Assembly (NCBI GenBank): GCA_015657635.1
Contig: JACDQM010000070.1
Location: forward strand, 1-34,285
DNA: 34,285 nucleotides
From: Roseateles sp.
GTDB lineage: Bacteria > Pseudomonadota > Gammaproteobacteria > Burkholderiales > Burkholderiaceae_C
Direction of reading: 5' to 3'
Below are positions 11,528 through 20,990 of this stretch, piece by piece. A model generated the notes under the pieces. That model was not told where the DNA came from, searched no databases, and saw only the letters and a program-made list of their open reading frames with translations. A program made the position numbers and the translations under genes. Position 1 is the first letter of the stretch. Each line of letters starts with the position of its first letter.

Positions 11528-13405
11528 TCAGTCCAGTTGCAGCAGCAAGACTGAGCGTGCGGGCACGCGGAAGTCAGCGTCCAGGCGATGGCGTTGCCCG
11601 TTCGGCACCTCGCTGGCGCCGGTGCCGGGCTTCAGCATTTCGCTGAAGCGTTCGAGCGGCAGCGCACGGGCCTGCGGGTTCTTGTTGAGTACCAGCATCA
11701 GCGTGCGTTCGCCCGGCATGTGGCGGAACAGCAGATACAGACCCTGCTCGGGTGCGTAGTGCGTCAGCGCGCCGCTGTGCACGACGCGTGCGCTCTTGCG
11801 CCAGTTCAGCAGGGCGCGCAGCCAGGCCTGGGCCTCGCGCTGCGCGGGCTCGAGCCCGGCACCGCTGAATCCATCGGCCGCGTCGCCGGCCCAGCCGCCG
11901 GGGAAGTCGGCACGCACCGCGCCGTCGTCGCGCTGGCGCGGGCTGCGCAGCAGCAATTCGCTGCCGTAGAAGAACTGCGGAATGCGCCGCACCACGGCCA
12001 GATAGGCCCAGGCCATCTTGGTCAGCGCGACATCCTCGTTGAGGGCTGTAAACACGCGCGGCGTGTCGTGGTTGCCTTCGAACAGCACCAGCTTGGCCGG
12101 GTCCGGGTAGACAAAGTCGTGCGCCAGCGCCTCGTACAGCCGCATCAGCCCGCCGTCGTGGCTGTCGGGCTCGGCCAGGCCGGCCAGCAGCGCGCCGTGC
12201 AGCGGGAAGTCCATCAGGCTCGGTGTGTGTGAGACATAGCCATCATGGTTCTTCTTGCCGCGCTGCCAGTAGGACACGATGGCCGGGTGCGGGCTCCATT
12301 CCTCGCCGACGATGTTCAGCCGTGGGTACTCCAGCATCAGGCGTTCACTCCAGCGCGCCAGGAAGTCGCGGTCGGAGTAGGAGTAGGTGTCGGTGCGGAT
12401 GCCTGAGAGGCCGGCGTATTCGATCCACCAGAGGCTCATCTGCGTCAGGTAGTTGGCCAGCAGCGGATTGCGCTGGTTCAGGTCGGGCATGCCGGGCGTG
12501 AACCAGCCGTCGGTGAAGCGGCGCCGGTCACTGGGCGCGGCATAGGGGTCCTGCAGCGTGACACGGGCGTGATGGGTCTCGGTGTAGCGCGGCCATTGGT
12601 TCAGCCAGTCGGCAGCGGGCAGATCCTGCATCCACCAGTGCCCGCTGCCGATGTGGTTGAGCACGATGTCCTGGATCACGCCCAGGCCCTTGGCGCGCGC
12701 CTCGCGCACCAGCGCGCGATAGTCCTCGTTGCTGCCGAAGCGCGGGTCGATGCGGTAGAAGTCGGTGGCCGCGTAGCCGTGATAGCTGGTGTCGGGCGCG
12801 TCGTTCTCGATCAGCGGCGTGGGCCAGATCTGCGTGAAGCCCATGCCGGCGATGTAGTCCAGGCGCTGGCGCAGCCCGGCCAGATCGCCGCCGTGGCGTG
12901 CGCCCGGCTGCTGGCGGTCGGTGCCGCGTTCGCGCAGCTGCACCCGGGCCGGCAGCGTGGGATCGCCCTGGGCAAAGCGGTCCGGCACCACCAGATAGAT
13001 CGCATCGCTGGGGCCGAAGCCCTGGCGCTCGGCCGAGCCGGGTTCGCGGGCCTGCAGCGGGTAGGCGTGCTGGATCACGCTGCGGCCGCCCGCCATGAGC
13101 TTGAGCGGCAGCAGGCCGGGCTGGGCGCTCGCGGCGATGTGCAGATCGATGAACAGATAGTTCGGGTTGTCGACGCGGGTGACGCCGCGGATCTGCACGC
13201 CAGGGTGATCGAGTTGCGGGCTCAGCGCGGCGATGCCGGGCCCGTGCAGCATCAGCTGCAGCTCGGGCTGGTGCATGCCGACCCACCAGGAGGCGGGCTC
13301 GATGCGCGAGAGGGTCTGGCTCATGGTGGGGGCGGGCAGGGCAAGGCAGAGGAGGCTGGCCAGCATCAGGCGGCACAAGAGCAGCAGGGCAAGCTGGGCA
13401 CTCAT
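11528..13405 (-). CDS. Exported GH13 alpha-amylase/neopullulanase-like enzyme
   Basis: The 625-residue protein has a signal peptide (hydrophobic residues 5-25), an N-terminal beta module of the cyclomaltodextrinase type (about residues 34-120, with SWWVGMHQPELQL) and a GH13 barrel. Catalytic residues are D339 in GIRTDTYSY, E368 in IVGEEW and D447 in EGNHDTPR; QDIVLNH (245-251) is conserved region I. This layout resembles neopullulanases such as SusA, which act on starch, pullulan or maltodextrins in the periplasm or outside the cell. The exact specificity is not readable. Its ATG overlaps the stop of the upstream amylase by four bases, so the two are translationally coupled and share the promoter and operator near 14983. 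Confidence 0.88.
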   Translation of the reverse strand: MSAQLALLLLCRLMLASLLCLALPAPTMSQTLSRIEPASWWVGMHQPELQLMLHGPGIAALSPQLDHPGVQIRGVTRVDNPNYLFIDLHIAASAQPGLLPLKLMAGGRSVIQHAYPLQAREPGSAERQGFGPSDAIYLVVPDRFAQGDPTLPARVQLRERGTDRQQPGARHGGDLAGLRQRLDYIAGMGFTQIWPTPLIENDAPDTSYHGYAATDFYRIDPRFGSNEDYRALVREARAKGLGVIQDIVLNHIGSGHWWMQDLPAADWLNQWPRYTETHHARVTLQDPYAAPSDRRRFTDGWFTPGMPDLNQRNPLLANYLTQMSLWWIEYAGLSGIRTDTYSYSDRDFLARWSERLMLEYPRLNIVGEEWSPHPAIVSYWQRGKKNHDGYVSHTPSLMDFPLHGALLAGLAEPDSHDGGLMRLYEALAHDFVYPDPAKLVLFEGNHDTPRVFTALNEDVALTKMAWAYLAVVRRIPQFFYGSELLLRSPRQRDDGAVRADFPGGWAGDAADGFSGAGLEPAQREAQAWLRALLNWRKSARVVHSGALTHYAPEQGLYLLFRHMPGERTLMLVLNKNPQARALPLERFSEMLKPGTGASEVPNGQRHRLDADFRVPARSVLLLQLD

Positions 13406-14973
13406 GGCGCGACCTTCAGGACGGTGACCGATTGGCGCGGCAGCTTGAGCTGCAGGCGGCCACGGCTGTCAGCGCGCAGCGCGGGCTGCGCTGCGGGGTA
13501 GGCACTCAGCCACCGGCTGCGGCTGGGCAGACCAGGCACCGGGTGCTCGACGGCCTCGCCGTAATTGATCAGCACCAGCACGCGCTCGCGGCCCAGCTGG
13601 CGCTGGAAGCGCAAGACCTCACCCTGTGCCTGGGCTTGCCGGTAGCTGCCTCGGGCGATGGCGGGCAGCTCGCGGCGCAAGCTCAGCATGGCTTTGTAGA
13701 AGTTCAGCAGCGATTGCGGATCCGCCGCCTGCGCGGCCGCATTGTGGGTGGCGGCATTGGGCGAGAGCGGCCGGAACGGGGTGTTGGCAGTGGTGAAGCC
13801 GCGGATGTCTGCACTCCAGCTCATCGGGGCGCGCAGCGGCTCGTCACCGGGCAGGCCTTTGACGCCGGCCATGCCGATCTCCTCGCCGTAGTAGATGAAG
13901 GGCGTGCCCGGCATCAGCAGATAGCTGGCAGCGGCCAGCTTGTAGCGGGCCTCGTCGCCGGCGAGCTGATCCCAGATGCGCTCGCCGGCGAAGATGTCGT
14001 GATTGGCCAGCATGGTGGCCATGCTGGGCGGGGCGCTGCCGAAGTAGTCGGCCACCGCTGCCACCGCGGCGCTGTCGCCGCGCGCCGCCTGCATGATCTG
14101 CCGCTCCAGGCCGAAGGCGAAGGCGCTGCCGCAGACCTGCGGGCTCGCATACACCATGGGCTGGGCCGTCGCCTCGCACACCACATGGCGACCGGGGTAG
14201 CTGCGGATCAGGCGGCTGAACTGGTGGGTCAGTCGGCGGCTCTGCGGCTGATCGTTCCAGTCCTTGGCGCTGTTCTCGACCAGATGCGGCACGGCATCGA
14301 GCCTGAAGCCGTCCAGGCCGCGCTCCAGCCAGAAACGCAGGCTGTCTTGGTGATAGGTCACGACGGCTGGATTGCGCATATTGAAGTCCGGCATATGCGG
14401 GCCGAAGGTGCCGAAATAGTGGCTGCCCTGGTGCTCGTACCAGGGGTTCTTGCCCCAGATGTCCCAGCCTTGCGGTGCTTGCTGCTGCCAGACAAACCAG
14501 TCGCGCCAGGGGCTGGCAGGGTCAGCTGCCGCAGACACGAACATCGGATGGCTGTGCGCGCTGTGGTTGATGACGTAGTCGATGATCACGCCGATGCCGC
14601 GCGCATGGGCCTGGCGCAGCAGTTCGTCGAAGTCGGCCAGCGTGCCGTACTGCGGCTCGATGCTGCGGAAGTCGGTGGTGGCGTAGCCATGGTCGCGGTC
14701 GGCGCTGGCGGTGATGGGCATCAGCCACAGGCCGCTGACGCCCAGGTCTTTCAGGTAGTCCAGGCGCTGGATCAGGCCGCGCAGATCGCCGATGCCGTCG
14801 CCATCGCTGTCCTGATAGGCGCGCACGAAGATTTCCATGAAGGCACCGTGCTGCCAGCCCGGTTGGGGTGCTGTGCGGGCACCGGCGGGCGCCGCGCTGG
14901 CAGTGGCTGCGGCCAGCGTTGTCAGCAGGGCGGTCAGCGCTCGCAGCAGGGGGTGCATCGTGGCTGTGTTCAT
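13402..14973 (-). CDS. Exported GH13 alpha-amylase
   Basis: The 523-residue protein begins with a signal peptide (about residues 8-28, cleavage near ASAAP). The barrel carries an aspartate-rich calcium-type loop DSDGDGIGD (55-63), DYVINHS (132-138), nucleophile D226 in DGFRLDAVPH, acid/base E267 in VVCEATA and D326 in LANHDIF. It resembles the family of trehalose synthase and oligo-1,6-glucosidase-like amylases (IFVRAYQDSDGDG), so it could be an alpha-amylase or an exported alpha-glucosidase; the export signal favours starch or dextrin hydrolysis. It is first in a two-gene unit, 10 bp downstream of an operator and divergent from the pullulanase gene. Confidence 0.88.
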   Translation of the reverse strand: MNTATMHPLLRALTALLTTLAAATASAAPAGARTAPQPGWQHGAFMEIFVRAYQDSDGDGIGDLRGLIQRLDYLKDLGVSGLWLMPITASADRDHGYATTDFRSIEPQYGTLADFDELLRQAHARGIGVIIDYVINHSAHSHPMFVSAAADPASPWRDWFVWQQQAPQGWDIWGKNPWYEHQGSHYFGTFGPHMPDFNMRNPAVVTYHQDSLRFWLERGLDGFRLDAVPHLVENSAKDWNDQPQSRRLTHQFSRLIRSYPGRHVVCEATAQPMVYASPQVCGSAFAFGLERQIMQAARGDSAAVAAVADYFGSAPPSMATMLANHDIFAGERIWDQLAGDEARYKLAAASYLLMPGTPFIYYGEEIGMAGVKGLPGDEPLRAPMSWSADIRGFTTANTPFRPLSPNAATHNAAAQAADPQSLLNFYKAMLSLRRELPAIARGSYRQAQAQGEVLRFQRQLGRERVLVLINYGEAVEHPVPGLPSRSRWLSAYPAAQPALRADSRGRLQLKLPRQSVTVLKVAP

Positions 14974-14982
14974 TACCTTGTA

Positions 14983-14997
14983 TGTAGCAAAGCTACT
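14983..14997. promoter_or_regulatory. TGTAG-N5-CTACT operator before the amylase pair
   Basis: GTAGC-AAA-GCTAC (14984-14996) is a perfect inverted repeat. It lies only 9 bp from the amylase ATG, in the leader or downstream promoter region, where binding would block transcription or early elongation. It shares the TGTAG-N5-CTAC pattern of the sites at 1250 and 15069. Confidence 0.6.
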
Positions 14998-15068
14998 TAT
15001 TTGTTTGGTTTTCGATAATCAGCATAGGACAAATGCTCGGACTAGGGAATCCGCTGTCGCTTCGATGA

Positions 15069-15083
15069 TGTAGTTTGGCTACT
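15069..15083. promoter_or_regulatory. TGTAG-N5-CTACT operator before the pullulanase gene
   Basis: TGTAGTTTGGCTACT fits the pattern seen at 1250 and 14983. A possible -10 box for the pullulanase gene, TACTAT (15080-15085), overlaps its right arm; no convincing -35 is visible. With the site at 14983 it makes a pair 86 bp apart (start to start) in one divergent spacer, a spacing at which a repressor could loop the DNA. Confidence 0.58.
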
Positions 15084-15110
15084 ATTGACTGGATCAATCT
15101 GGAGCGAGAC

Positions 15111-17890
15111 ATGAGAACAAGACTGCGCGCTGCAGCCTGTCTGCTGGGCCTGGGTTTCGCCTGCTTGCCGCGGGTCGCCCTGGCGGGCGCGGGTGCCGCC
15201 GAACTGCTGGCGGCCTGCAATGCGGCGCCGATCAGCAGCACCTTGCAAGCGGAGGCGCAGGGACTCCCTGCTGATGCGCGCGCGGTGTGGTTGGACGCGC
15301 GCCGGCTGTATCTGCCCGCAGCCCGGAGTGCGGGCCGCTACCGGCTTTATCACTCGGCCGCCGGCCGGCTTTCGCTGAGCGCAGGCGGCGCGGTGCAGGG
15401 CGCCGATGCCAGCCTGGCGCTGCGGGTGCAGCCAGGCGGCCTGCCGGCTGCGCTGGCCGCGCGCTTCGGCTATCTGGGCGAGGGGCAGGTGCTGGCCTTG
15501 GACGCCACCGCGGCACGGCGCCTGCCCGGCTTGTTGCGCGGCCAGCTGCTGCTGGTGCAGGAGGATGCGGAGGGCCGGGTGCAGCAGGCCACGGCCACCC
15601 AGCCCGCCGCTGCGCTGGACAGCCTCTACGCCCGTGCCGGGCAGGCGCGCGATCAGGGTGTCAGCCTGCCGCGTGCTGCGGGGCAGCGTCATACCCAGTT
15701 CAAGCTCTGGGCGCCGACGGCGCACGGCGTGGCGCTGTGCCGCTATGCCGATGGGCAGGGGCCGGCCGTTGCCGCTGTGCCGCTGCGGCGCGATGCGGCC
15801 AGCGGCATCTGGTCGCTGCGCCAGCCGGCCGATCTGAGCGGCGGCTACTACAGCTATCTGGTCGAAGTGCAGGTGCGCGGCACCGGGCGGGTGCGCAACC
15901 GCGTCACCGATCCCTATGCGATCAGCCTGACGACGGATTCGCGGCGCGCCTATATCGCCGATCTGGCTTCGCCGGCGCTCAAGCCGGCGGGCTGGGACGC
16001 TTCCGCGATTCCGGCGCGCGTCGCCAGCAATGTGGACATGTCGATCTACGAGCTGCATGTGCGCGACTTCTCCATCGGCGACGCCTCGGTGCCGGCAGCC
16101 AAGCGCGGCAAGTACCAGGCCTTCGGCGTCGGCGATTCAAACGGGATGCGCCATCTGCGCGCGCTCGCCGAGGCGGGGCTCAGCGATGTGCACCTGCTGC
16201 CGGTGTTCGATCTGGCGACGGTGCCCGAGGCTGGCTGCGTGACGCCAAGCGTCCCGGACCCCGCGCAGACCGGCCCGGCCAGCGAGGCGCAGCAAGCCGC
16301 GGTGATGGCAGTCGCCGCGCGCGACTGTTTCAACTGGGGCTACGACCCGCTGCACTTCAACGCGCCGGAAGGCAGCTTCGCCAGCGACCCGGCCGACGGC
16401 GCGCGCCGCGTGATCGAGTTGCGCGAGATGGTGCTGGGCCTTCACCGCGCCGGCCTACGCGTGGGCATGGACATGGTCTACAACCACACCTCGGCCTCCG
16501 GGCAGCATCCGCAATCGGTGCTGGATCGCATCGTGCCCGGCTACTACCAGCGCTATGACCCCAAGGGCCAGGTGGAGCGCTCCACCTGCTGCGACAACAC
16601 GGCGACCGAGAACCTGATGATGGCCAAGCTGATGAGCGACTCGGTGCTGCTGTGGGCGCGCGAGTACAAGATGGCCTCCTTCCGCTTCGATCTGATGGGG
16701 CATCAGCCGCGTGATGCAATGGTGGCGATGCAGCAGCGCCTGCGGCGCGAGCTGGGCCGCGAGGTGCAGTTCATCGGCGAGGGCTGGAACTTCGGCGAAG
16801 TGGCCAATGGCGCGCGCTTCGTGCAGGCGTCGCAGCTGTCGCTGAACGGCAGCGGCATTGGCACCTTCAGCGACCGCGGACGCGATGCGGCACGCGGCGG
16901 CAGCGCTGGCGACGGCGGCGCGGCCATGGTGAGCCGCCAGGGCTGGCTGAATGGCCTGCACTACGCGCCGAATGCGCTGGGCGGCGGAGCCAGCCGCGAG
17001 GACTTGCTGAAGGCCGCCGATCTGGTGCGTGTCGGCCTGTCCGGCAGTCTGCGCGGCTTGGCGCTGCAGAACCATCAGGGTCAGGTCTTGCCGATGGCGC
17101 AGATCGACTACGCCGGCCAGCCGGCCGGCTATGTGGCGCAGCCCGGCGAGGTGGTGAACTATGTGGAGAACCACGATAACCAGACCCTGTTCGACACGCT
17201 CGCGCTGAAGCTGCCGCGGGACACCTCGCGCGAGGAGCGGGCGCGTGTGCAAATGCTGGGTCTGGCGCTGACGGCCTTCAGTCAGGGCGTGGCTTACTTC
17301 CATGCCGGTGCCGAGATCCTGCGCAGCAAATCGCTGGATCGCAACAGCTACGACTCGGGCGACTGGTTCAACCGCCTGGACTGGACCTGCAGGACAACCA
17401 CTTCGGCAGCGGCCTGCCGCCGGCGCCCGACAACGCCGCGCACTACGAGTTCTTCCGCCCGGTGCTGAGCGATGCCTCGATCAAGCCGGAGCCGGCCCAG
17501 ATCCGCTGGACGCGCGATGCCTTCCTCGACCTGCTGCGCATCCGCGCCAGCTCCAGCCTGTTCCGGCTCAAGACAGCCGACGAGGTTCAGCGCCGGCTGC
17601 GCTGGCACAACACCGGGCCGCAGCAACAGCCGACGCTGACGGCGGCGGAGCTGGATGGGCGCGGCCTTGAGGGGGCTGGCTTTCAGCGCCTGATCTACTT
17701 CATCAACGCAGGTCTGGGCAGCGAGTCGCTGCAGCTGGACTCGGCGCGCGGCCTTCCTTTTGTGCTGCATCCGGTGCACCGCGGCGCCGCGGCCGCTGAC
17801 CGTCGACCGGTGGAGGCGGCGGGCTTCGACAGCGCGCTGGGCCGCTTCAGCATCCCGCCGCGCAGCGCGCTGGTGTTCGTGCTGCCATAG
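15111..17890 (+). CDS. pulA: Exported pullulanase-type alpha-1,6-glucosidase, one frameshift
   Basis: This GH13 debranching enzyme cuts alpha-1,6 links in pullulan or starch. The ATG at 15111 has GGAGCGAG upstream. A signal peptide covers about residues 1-24. A beta-rich N-terminal region and a CBM48-like module (KLWAPTA, near residue 200) lead to the barrel. The type-I pullulanase signature appears as FNWGYDP; catalytic residues are D527 in FRFDLMGH, E557 in IGEGWNFG and D689 in VENHDNQT. At about 17387 one C is missing: GACTGGACC-TGCAGGAC should read ACC-CTG-CAG-GAC. The C-terminal part (DNHFGSGLPPAPDN onward, a DUF3372-like beta domain) continues in another frame to 17890. The restored protein would have about 926 residues. 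The break sits in a short C run and is probably a sequencing error. Confidence 0.9.
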
Positions 17891-17981
17891 CCTGTTTTCT
17901 TTCGGTGCCCCTTCGGCACTGTTCATGCCGGCGGCCCGGTGTTAACTTGCGCGGCATACCCTCTTCCAGGTGGAGGTCCGC

Positions 17982-19160
17982 ATGAAGCTCTTGTGCCTGC
18001 TGTTGACGACCGGGTGCGCGCTCCTGCTGCAAGGCTGCGCGTCGACCGCCCCACCGATGCCGCCGACAGACGGCTTGTTCAAGGACGCGCTTTTCGCACC
18101 CGAAGCGCGATCGGTGGATGCTGGGCAGGTGTTCGCGATGAGCCTGCCGATGCAGGACTACCTGCGGCAGGAGATCGCGCCGCAGGTGCGCCGCGTCGGC
18201 TGGCGGCAGGCCATGCTGGATGCCTTGTATTCGCGCAGCGCGCTGCAACTGGAGTACGACGCAGAGCACACGCGTACCGCGGCCGAGGCCTTTGATGCGC
18301 GTCGCGGCAACTGCCTGTCGCTGGTGCTGATGACGGCATCCTTCGCCAGGGAAATGGGGCTTCCAGTGCGCTTCAATGCGGTCCATGTCGACGAGCAGTG
18401 GCGGCGCAGCGGCAGGTTTGACGTGCTGAGCGGCCATGTCAATCTGAGCTTGGGGCGCGCGCCGGCTGATCGGAATTCAGTCAGTGCCACTTCGGACACT
18501 TGGACGATCGACTTCTTGCCGGCCGATGAACTGGTGGGGCAGCGCAGCCGCGAGATCAGTGAGCGAACGGTGCTGGCGATGTTTTTCAACAATCGGGCCG
18601 CGGAGCAGATGATGCTGGGCCAGCTCGATGCAGCCTATTGGTCGGTGCGCGCTGCGCTGGACCATGATCCGCATTTCGTCGGTGCCTACAACACGCTCGG
18701 GGTGATCTACCGTCGCCATGCTCAGCCCTTGCTGGCGGAGGCGGTGTTTCGCCAGGTTGTGCGCCTGGAGCCCAACAGCCCGGTGGGGCTTCTGAACCTG
18801 CAGCTGGTGCTGCGCGACCAGGGGCGCGAGGCCGAGGCAGGCGCGATTGCCGAGCGTCTGGCCAAGCTGGACTCCGCCCCGCCGTACAAGTTCTATGACC
18901 TGGGCCTGGCTGCCCTGCGGGCGGGCCAGTTTCAAGAGGCCAAGCGCCAGTTCAAGCGCGAGATCGAACGCATGGCCTTTGTCCACGAGTTCCACTTCAG
19001 CCTGGCGCTGGCGCATTACGCGCTGGGCGAACTCGATGAGGCGCGCCAGCAGCTGGCTTTGGCACGCGAGTACAGCGCAACACCGCAGGAGCGTCTGCGC
19101 TACGACAGCAAGCTGGCGAGCTTGCGCGACGCGCGATCAGGCCTCAGGTTCCCGGGTTAA
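17982..19160 (+). CDS. Lipoprotein with transglutaminase-like core and TPR repeats
   Basis: The start at 17982 follows GGAGG by about 5 bases and gives 392 residues. A lipoprotein signal ends in the lipobox LQGC (Cys19), so the protein should be membrane-anchored in the periplasm. Residues about 75-180 resemble a transglutaminase/protease-like fold with a full candidate triad: C111 in RRGNCLSL, H152 in SGHVNL and D177 in TIDFLP. Residues about 188-380 form several TPR units (AAYWSVRAALDHDP, AYNTLGVIYRRH, LGLAALRAGQ, LALAHYALGE). The role is unknown; the fold could cleave or cross-link peptides, or simply bind partners. It appears monocistronic and is convergent with the YkgJ-type gene 6 bp away. 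Confidence 0.78.
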   Translation: MKLLCLLLTTGCALLLQGCASTAPPMPPTDGLFKDALFAPEARSVDAGQVFAMSLPMQDYLRQEIAPQVRRVGWRQAMLDALYSRSALQLEYDAEHTRTAAEAFDARRGNCLSLVLMTASFAREMGLPVRFNAVHVDEQWRRSGRFDVLSGHVNLSLGRAPADRNSVSATSDTWTIDFLPADELVGQRSREISERTVLAMFFNNRAAEQMMLGQLDAAYWSVRAALDHDPHFVGAYNTLGVIYRRHAQPLLAEAVFRQVVRLEPNSPVGLLNLQLVLRDQGREAEAGAIAERLAKLDSAPPYKFYDLGLAALRAGQFQEAKRQFKREIERMAFVHEFHFSLALAHYALGELDEARQQLALAREYSATPQERLRYDSKLASLRDARSGLRFPG

Positions 19161-19166
19161 CGAGGG

Positions 19167-19490
19167 TCAGAGCGGCGCCAGCCCATGCCGCCGGCGGGCG
19201 CGGTTGCAGGCCTCGTCGCCGATGCCCAGCGGTGCGCGCAGGCCGAACTCGCGGCAGGGCGAGGGGCGCCATTCATAGATGCCGCAGCTGGCTTGCTGGC
19301 CGACCGTGCCCACCAGGGCCGCACAGCGCGGGCTGGCGTGGTCGGTTCCGCGCATGCGGCACAGGCCGGGCAGCAGATCGACGGCCAGGCTGTCCGGTAC
19401 CGTGCCGCCTTCGCTGAGCAGCTCTTCGCGCGCGAAGTCGACCCGGAAGGTGGCGCAGCAGGCGCCGCAGCTGATGCAGGGGTTGCTCAT
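19167..19490 (-). CDS. YkgJ-family cysteine cluster protein
   Basis: This 107-residue protein has nine cysteines, opening with CISCGACC (5-12), then single cysteines in GLCRM, RCAAL, SCGIY, PCREF and ACNRA. This pattern is that of the YkgJ/UPF0153 family, thought to bind zinc or an iron-sulfur cluster. The specific function is not known. No signal peptide is seen. It lies 31 bp downstream of the kinase-USP gene on the same strand, so it may be the third gene of the phosphoesterase-kinase unit. Confidence 0.85.
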   Translation of the reverse strand: MSNPCISCGACCATFRVDFAREELLSEGGTVPDSLAVDLLPGLCRMRGTDHASPRCAALVGTVGQQASCGIYEWRPSPCREFGLRAPLGIGDEACNRARRRHGLAPL

Positions 19491-19521
19491 GGCGCTGCAG
19501 TGTAGGGGCTGTGCGCCAAGC

Positions 19522-20979
19522 TCATTCGCCGGCCGCGCGCACCACGGTGACGCTGCATTCGGACTCGGCCACCACCTGGGCCGACACGCTGCCCAGGTAG
19601 CGTCGCAACGCCGAGTTGCCGCGCGCGCCCATCACGATGTGATCGACGCCGGTCTTCGCGGCGAACTCGATGATGGCCTTGGCCGCGTCCGGCGCTTCCA
19701 GCACATGGAAGGTCAGGCGCCCGTCCTCGAGATTGAGCGCCTTGCTGATCGGCCGAGCCCAGTGCTTGAGGGCCACCAGCTGCTTGACGTGCACGCTCTT
19801 GCCCTCGTTGTCGGTCAGCTCGTCCATGCCGATGCGGGCGATGCGCATCACGCTGACGCAGGCCAGGCGGGCGCCGGGCTCGGTCTGCACGATGCGGCGC
19901 ACGGTCTCGCGCAGCTGCTCCTGCAAGGCCGTGGTGGCGCCCTGGGTGTCGACGGCGGCCATGATGATGGGGCTGCGCGCCACCTGCTCGGTGGCCGAGG
20001 CCTGCGGCGCCGGTTCAGCACCCATCGCGAAGAACCAGCGCTTGAAGCGCTTGACCAGGCTGCTGGTGTGGATGCGCTCGGCGCGCGAGGTCAGCGTGAT
20101 GCCTTCCGGATGGCGCAGGTCCAGCGCCAGTTGCGCCGCACTCTGGTAGCGCCGCTCGGCCTTGACCTCCAGGCAGTGCAGCACGATCTCCTGGAACCAG
20201 GGCGGAATCTCGGGGTTGATGGCGCGCGGCGGCACCGGCTCGACGAACAGGCGCCTTCTCAGGCCGCGCACCGAAACCGGCTGGCCGAACGGCCGCTCGC
20301 CGGTGGCCAGGTGGTAGAGCATCACGCCCAGCGCGAACAGGTCGCTGCGCGGATCATTGCGCACGAACTGCACCTGCTCGGGCGACATATAGGGCCCGGT
20401 GCCCATCGGCAGCGAGAACTCTTCTTCCAACAGATCGGGCAGGTGGTCATGGCGCGACAGGCCGAAGTCCACCAGCACGGCCGTGCCGTCGGGGCGGAAC
20501 ATGATGTTGCTGGGCTTGATGTCCAGATGCACCACATGCTGGCGGTGCAGGTCCTGCAGCGCATCGGCGACGCGCGCGCCGATGTCGACGACTTCTTCCA
20601 GCGGCAATGGCGCTTCGTCCAGGCGCGGACGCAGCGACACGCCGTCGATGCGCTCCATCACGATATAGGCCTGGCGCGTCCAGTCGCCACGAGCGACGAA
20701 GCGCGGCACATGCTTGCCCTTCAGGACCGGCATCAGCATCTGCTCGACCTCGAAGCCGACGATGCTGGCCGGATCTTCGCCGCCCATGATGCGCGGCACC
20801 TTCATGATCAGTGGTTGCTGCTGATCGGCTTGCGCATCGACACGGGTGACACGCCACAGATGCGCCATGCCGCCCTGGTGCAGCTTCTCCTCGAGCCGGA
20901 AGCCGTCCAGCACCACCCCCGGCTGCAAGGGGCCGCTCAGCGGCAGGTCCTGCCGGGAATCGCGCGCCTGGTCTGGCAT
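19522..20979 (-). CDS. Ser/Thr protein kinase fused to a universal stress protein domain
   Basis: I chose the ATG at 20979 (GAGGTG upstream), giving 485 residues. The kinase covers about 26-290: glycine-rich loop LHQGGMAHLW, lysine K60 in LIMKVPR, catalytic loop HLDIKPSN (D153, N158), DFG at 171-173 and SPE at 199-201. The catalytic loop has HLD instead of HRD, so this is a non-RD kinase. A short basic linker (about 300-318) leads to a UspA-like domain (338-482) with IIMAAVD and GARGN...LGS, which is close to the nucleotide-binding Usp motif. No membrane segment is visible, so the kinase is cytoplasmic and soluble. A metallophosphoesterase gene ends 11 bp upstream. Its substrates are unknown. 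Confidence 0.88.
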   Translation of the reverse strand: MPDQARDSRQDLPLSGPLQPGVVLDGFRLEEKLHQGGMAHLWRVTRVDAQADQQQPLIMKVPRIMGGEDPASIVGFEVEQMLMPVLKGKHVPRFVARGDWTRQAYIVMERIDGVSLRPRLDEAPLPLEEVVDIGARVADALQDLHRQHVVHLDIKPSNIMFRPDGTAVLVDFGLSRHDHLPDLLEEEFSLPMGTGPYMSPEQVQFVRNDPRSDLFALGVMLYHLATGERPFGQPVSVRGLRRRLFVEPVPPRAINPEIPPWFQEIVLHCLEVKAERRYQSAAQLALDLRHPEGITLTSRAERIHTSSLVKRFKRWFFAMGAEPAPQASATEQVARSPIIMAAVDTQGATTALQEQLRETVRRIVQTEPGARLACVSVMRIARIGMDELTDNEGKSVHVKQLVALKHWARPISKALNLEDGRLTFHVLEAPDAAKAIIEFAAKTGVDHIVMGARGNSALRRYLGSVSAQVVAESECSVTVVRAAGE

Positions 20980-20990
20980 GCTGGGCACCT

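Noticed and set aside
13432..15018. A 528-codon plus-strand open frame opposite the exported amylase
   Set aside because: It is a mirror of the amylase gene, which has a signal peptide and the full GH13 catalytic set; the antisense frame has neither a start site nor recognisable domains.
17905..17919. Hairpin GTGCC-CCTTC-GGCAC after the pullulanase gene as a terminator
   Set aside because: The stem is only 5 bp and no T run follows, so I do not call it a terminator.
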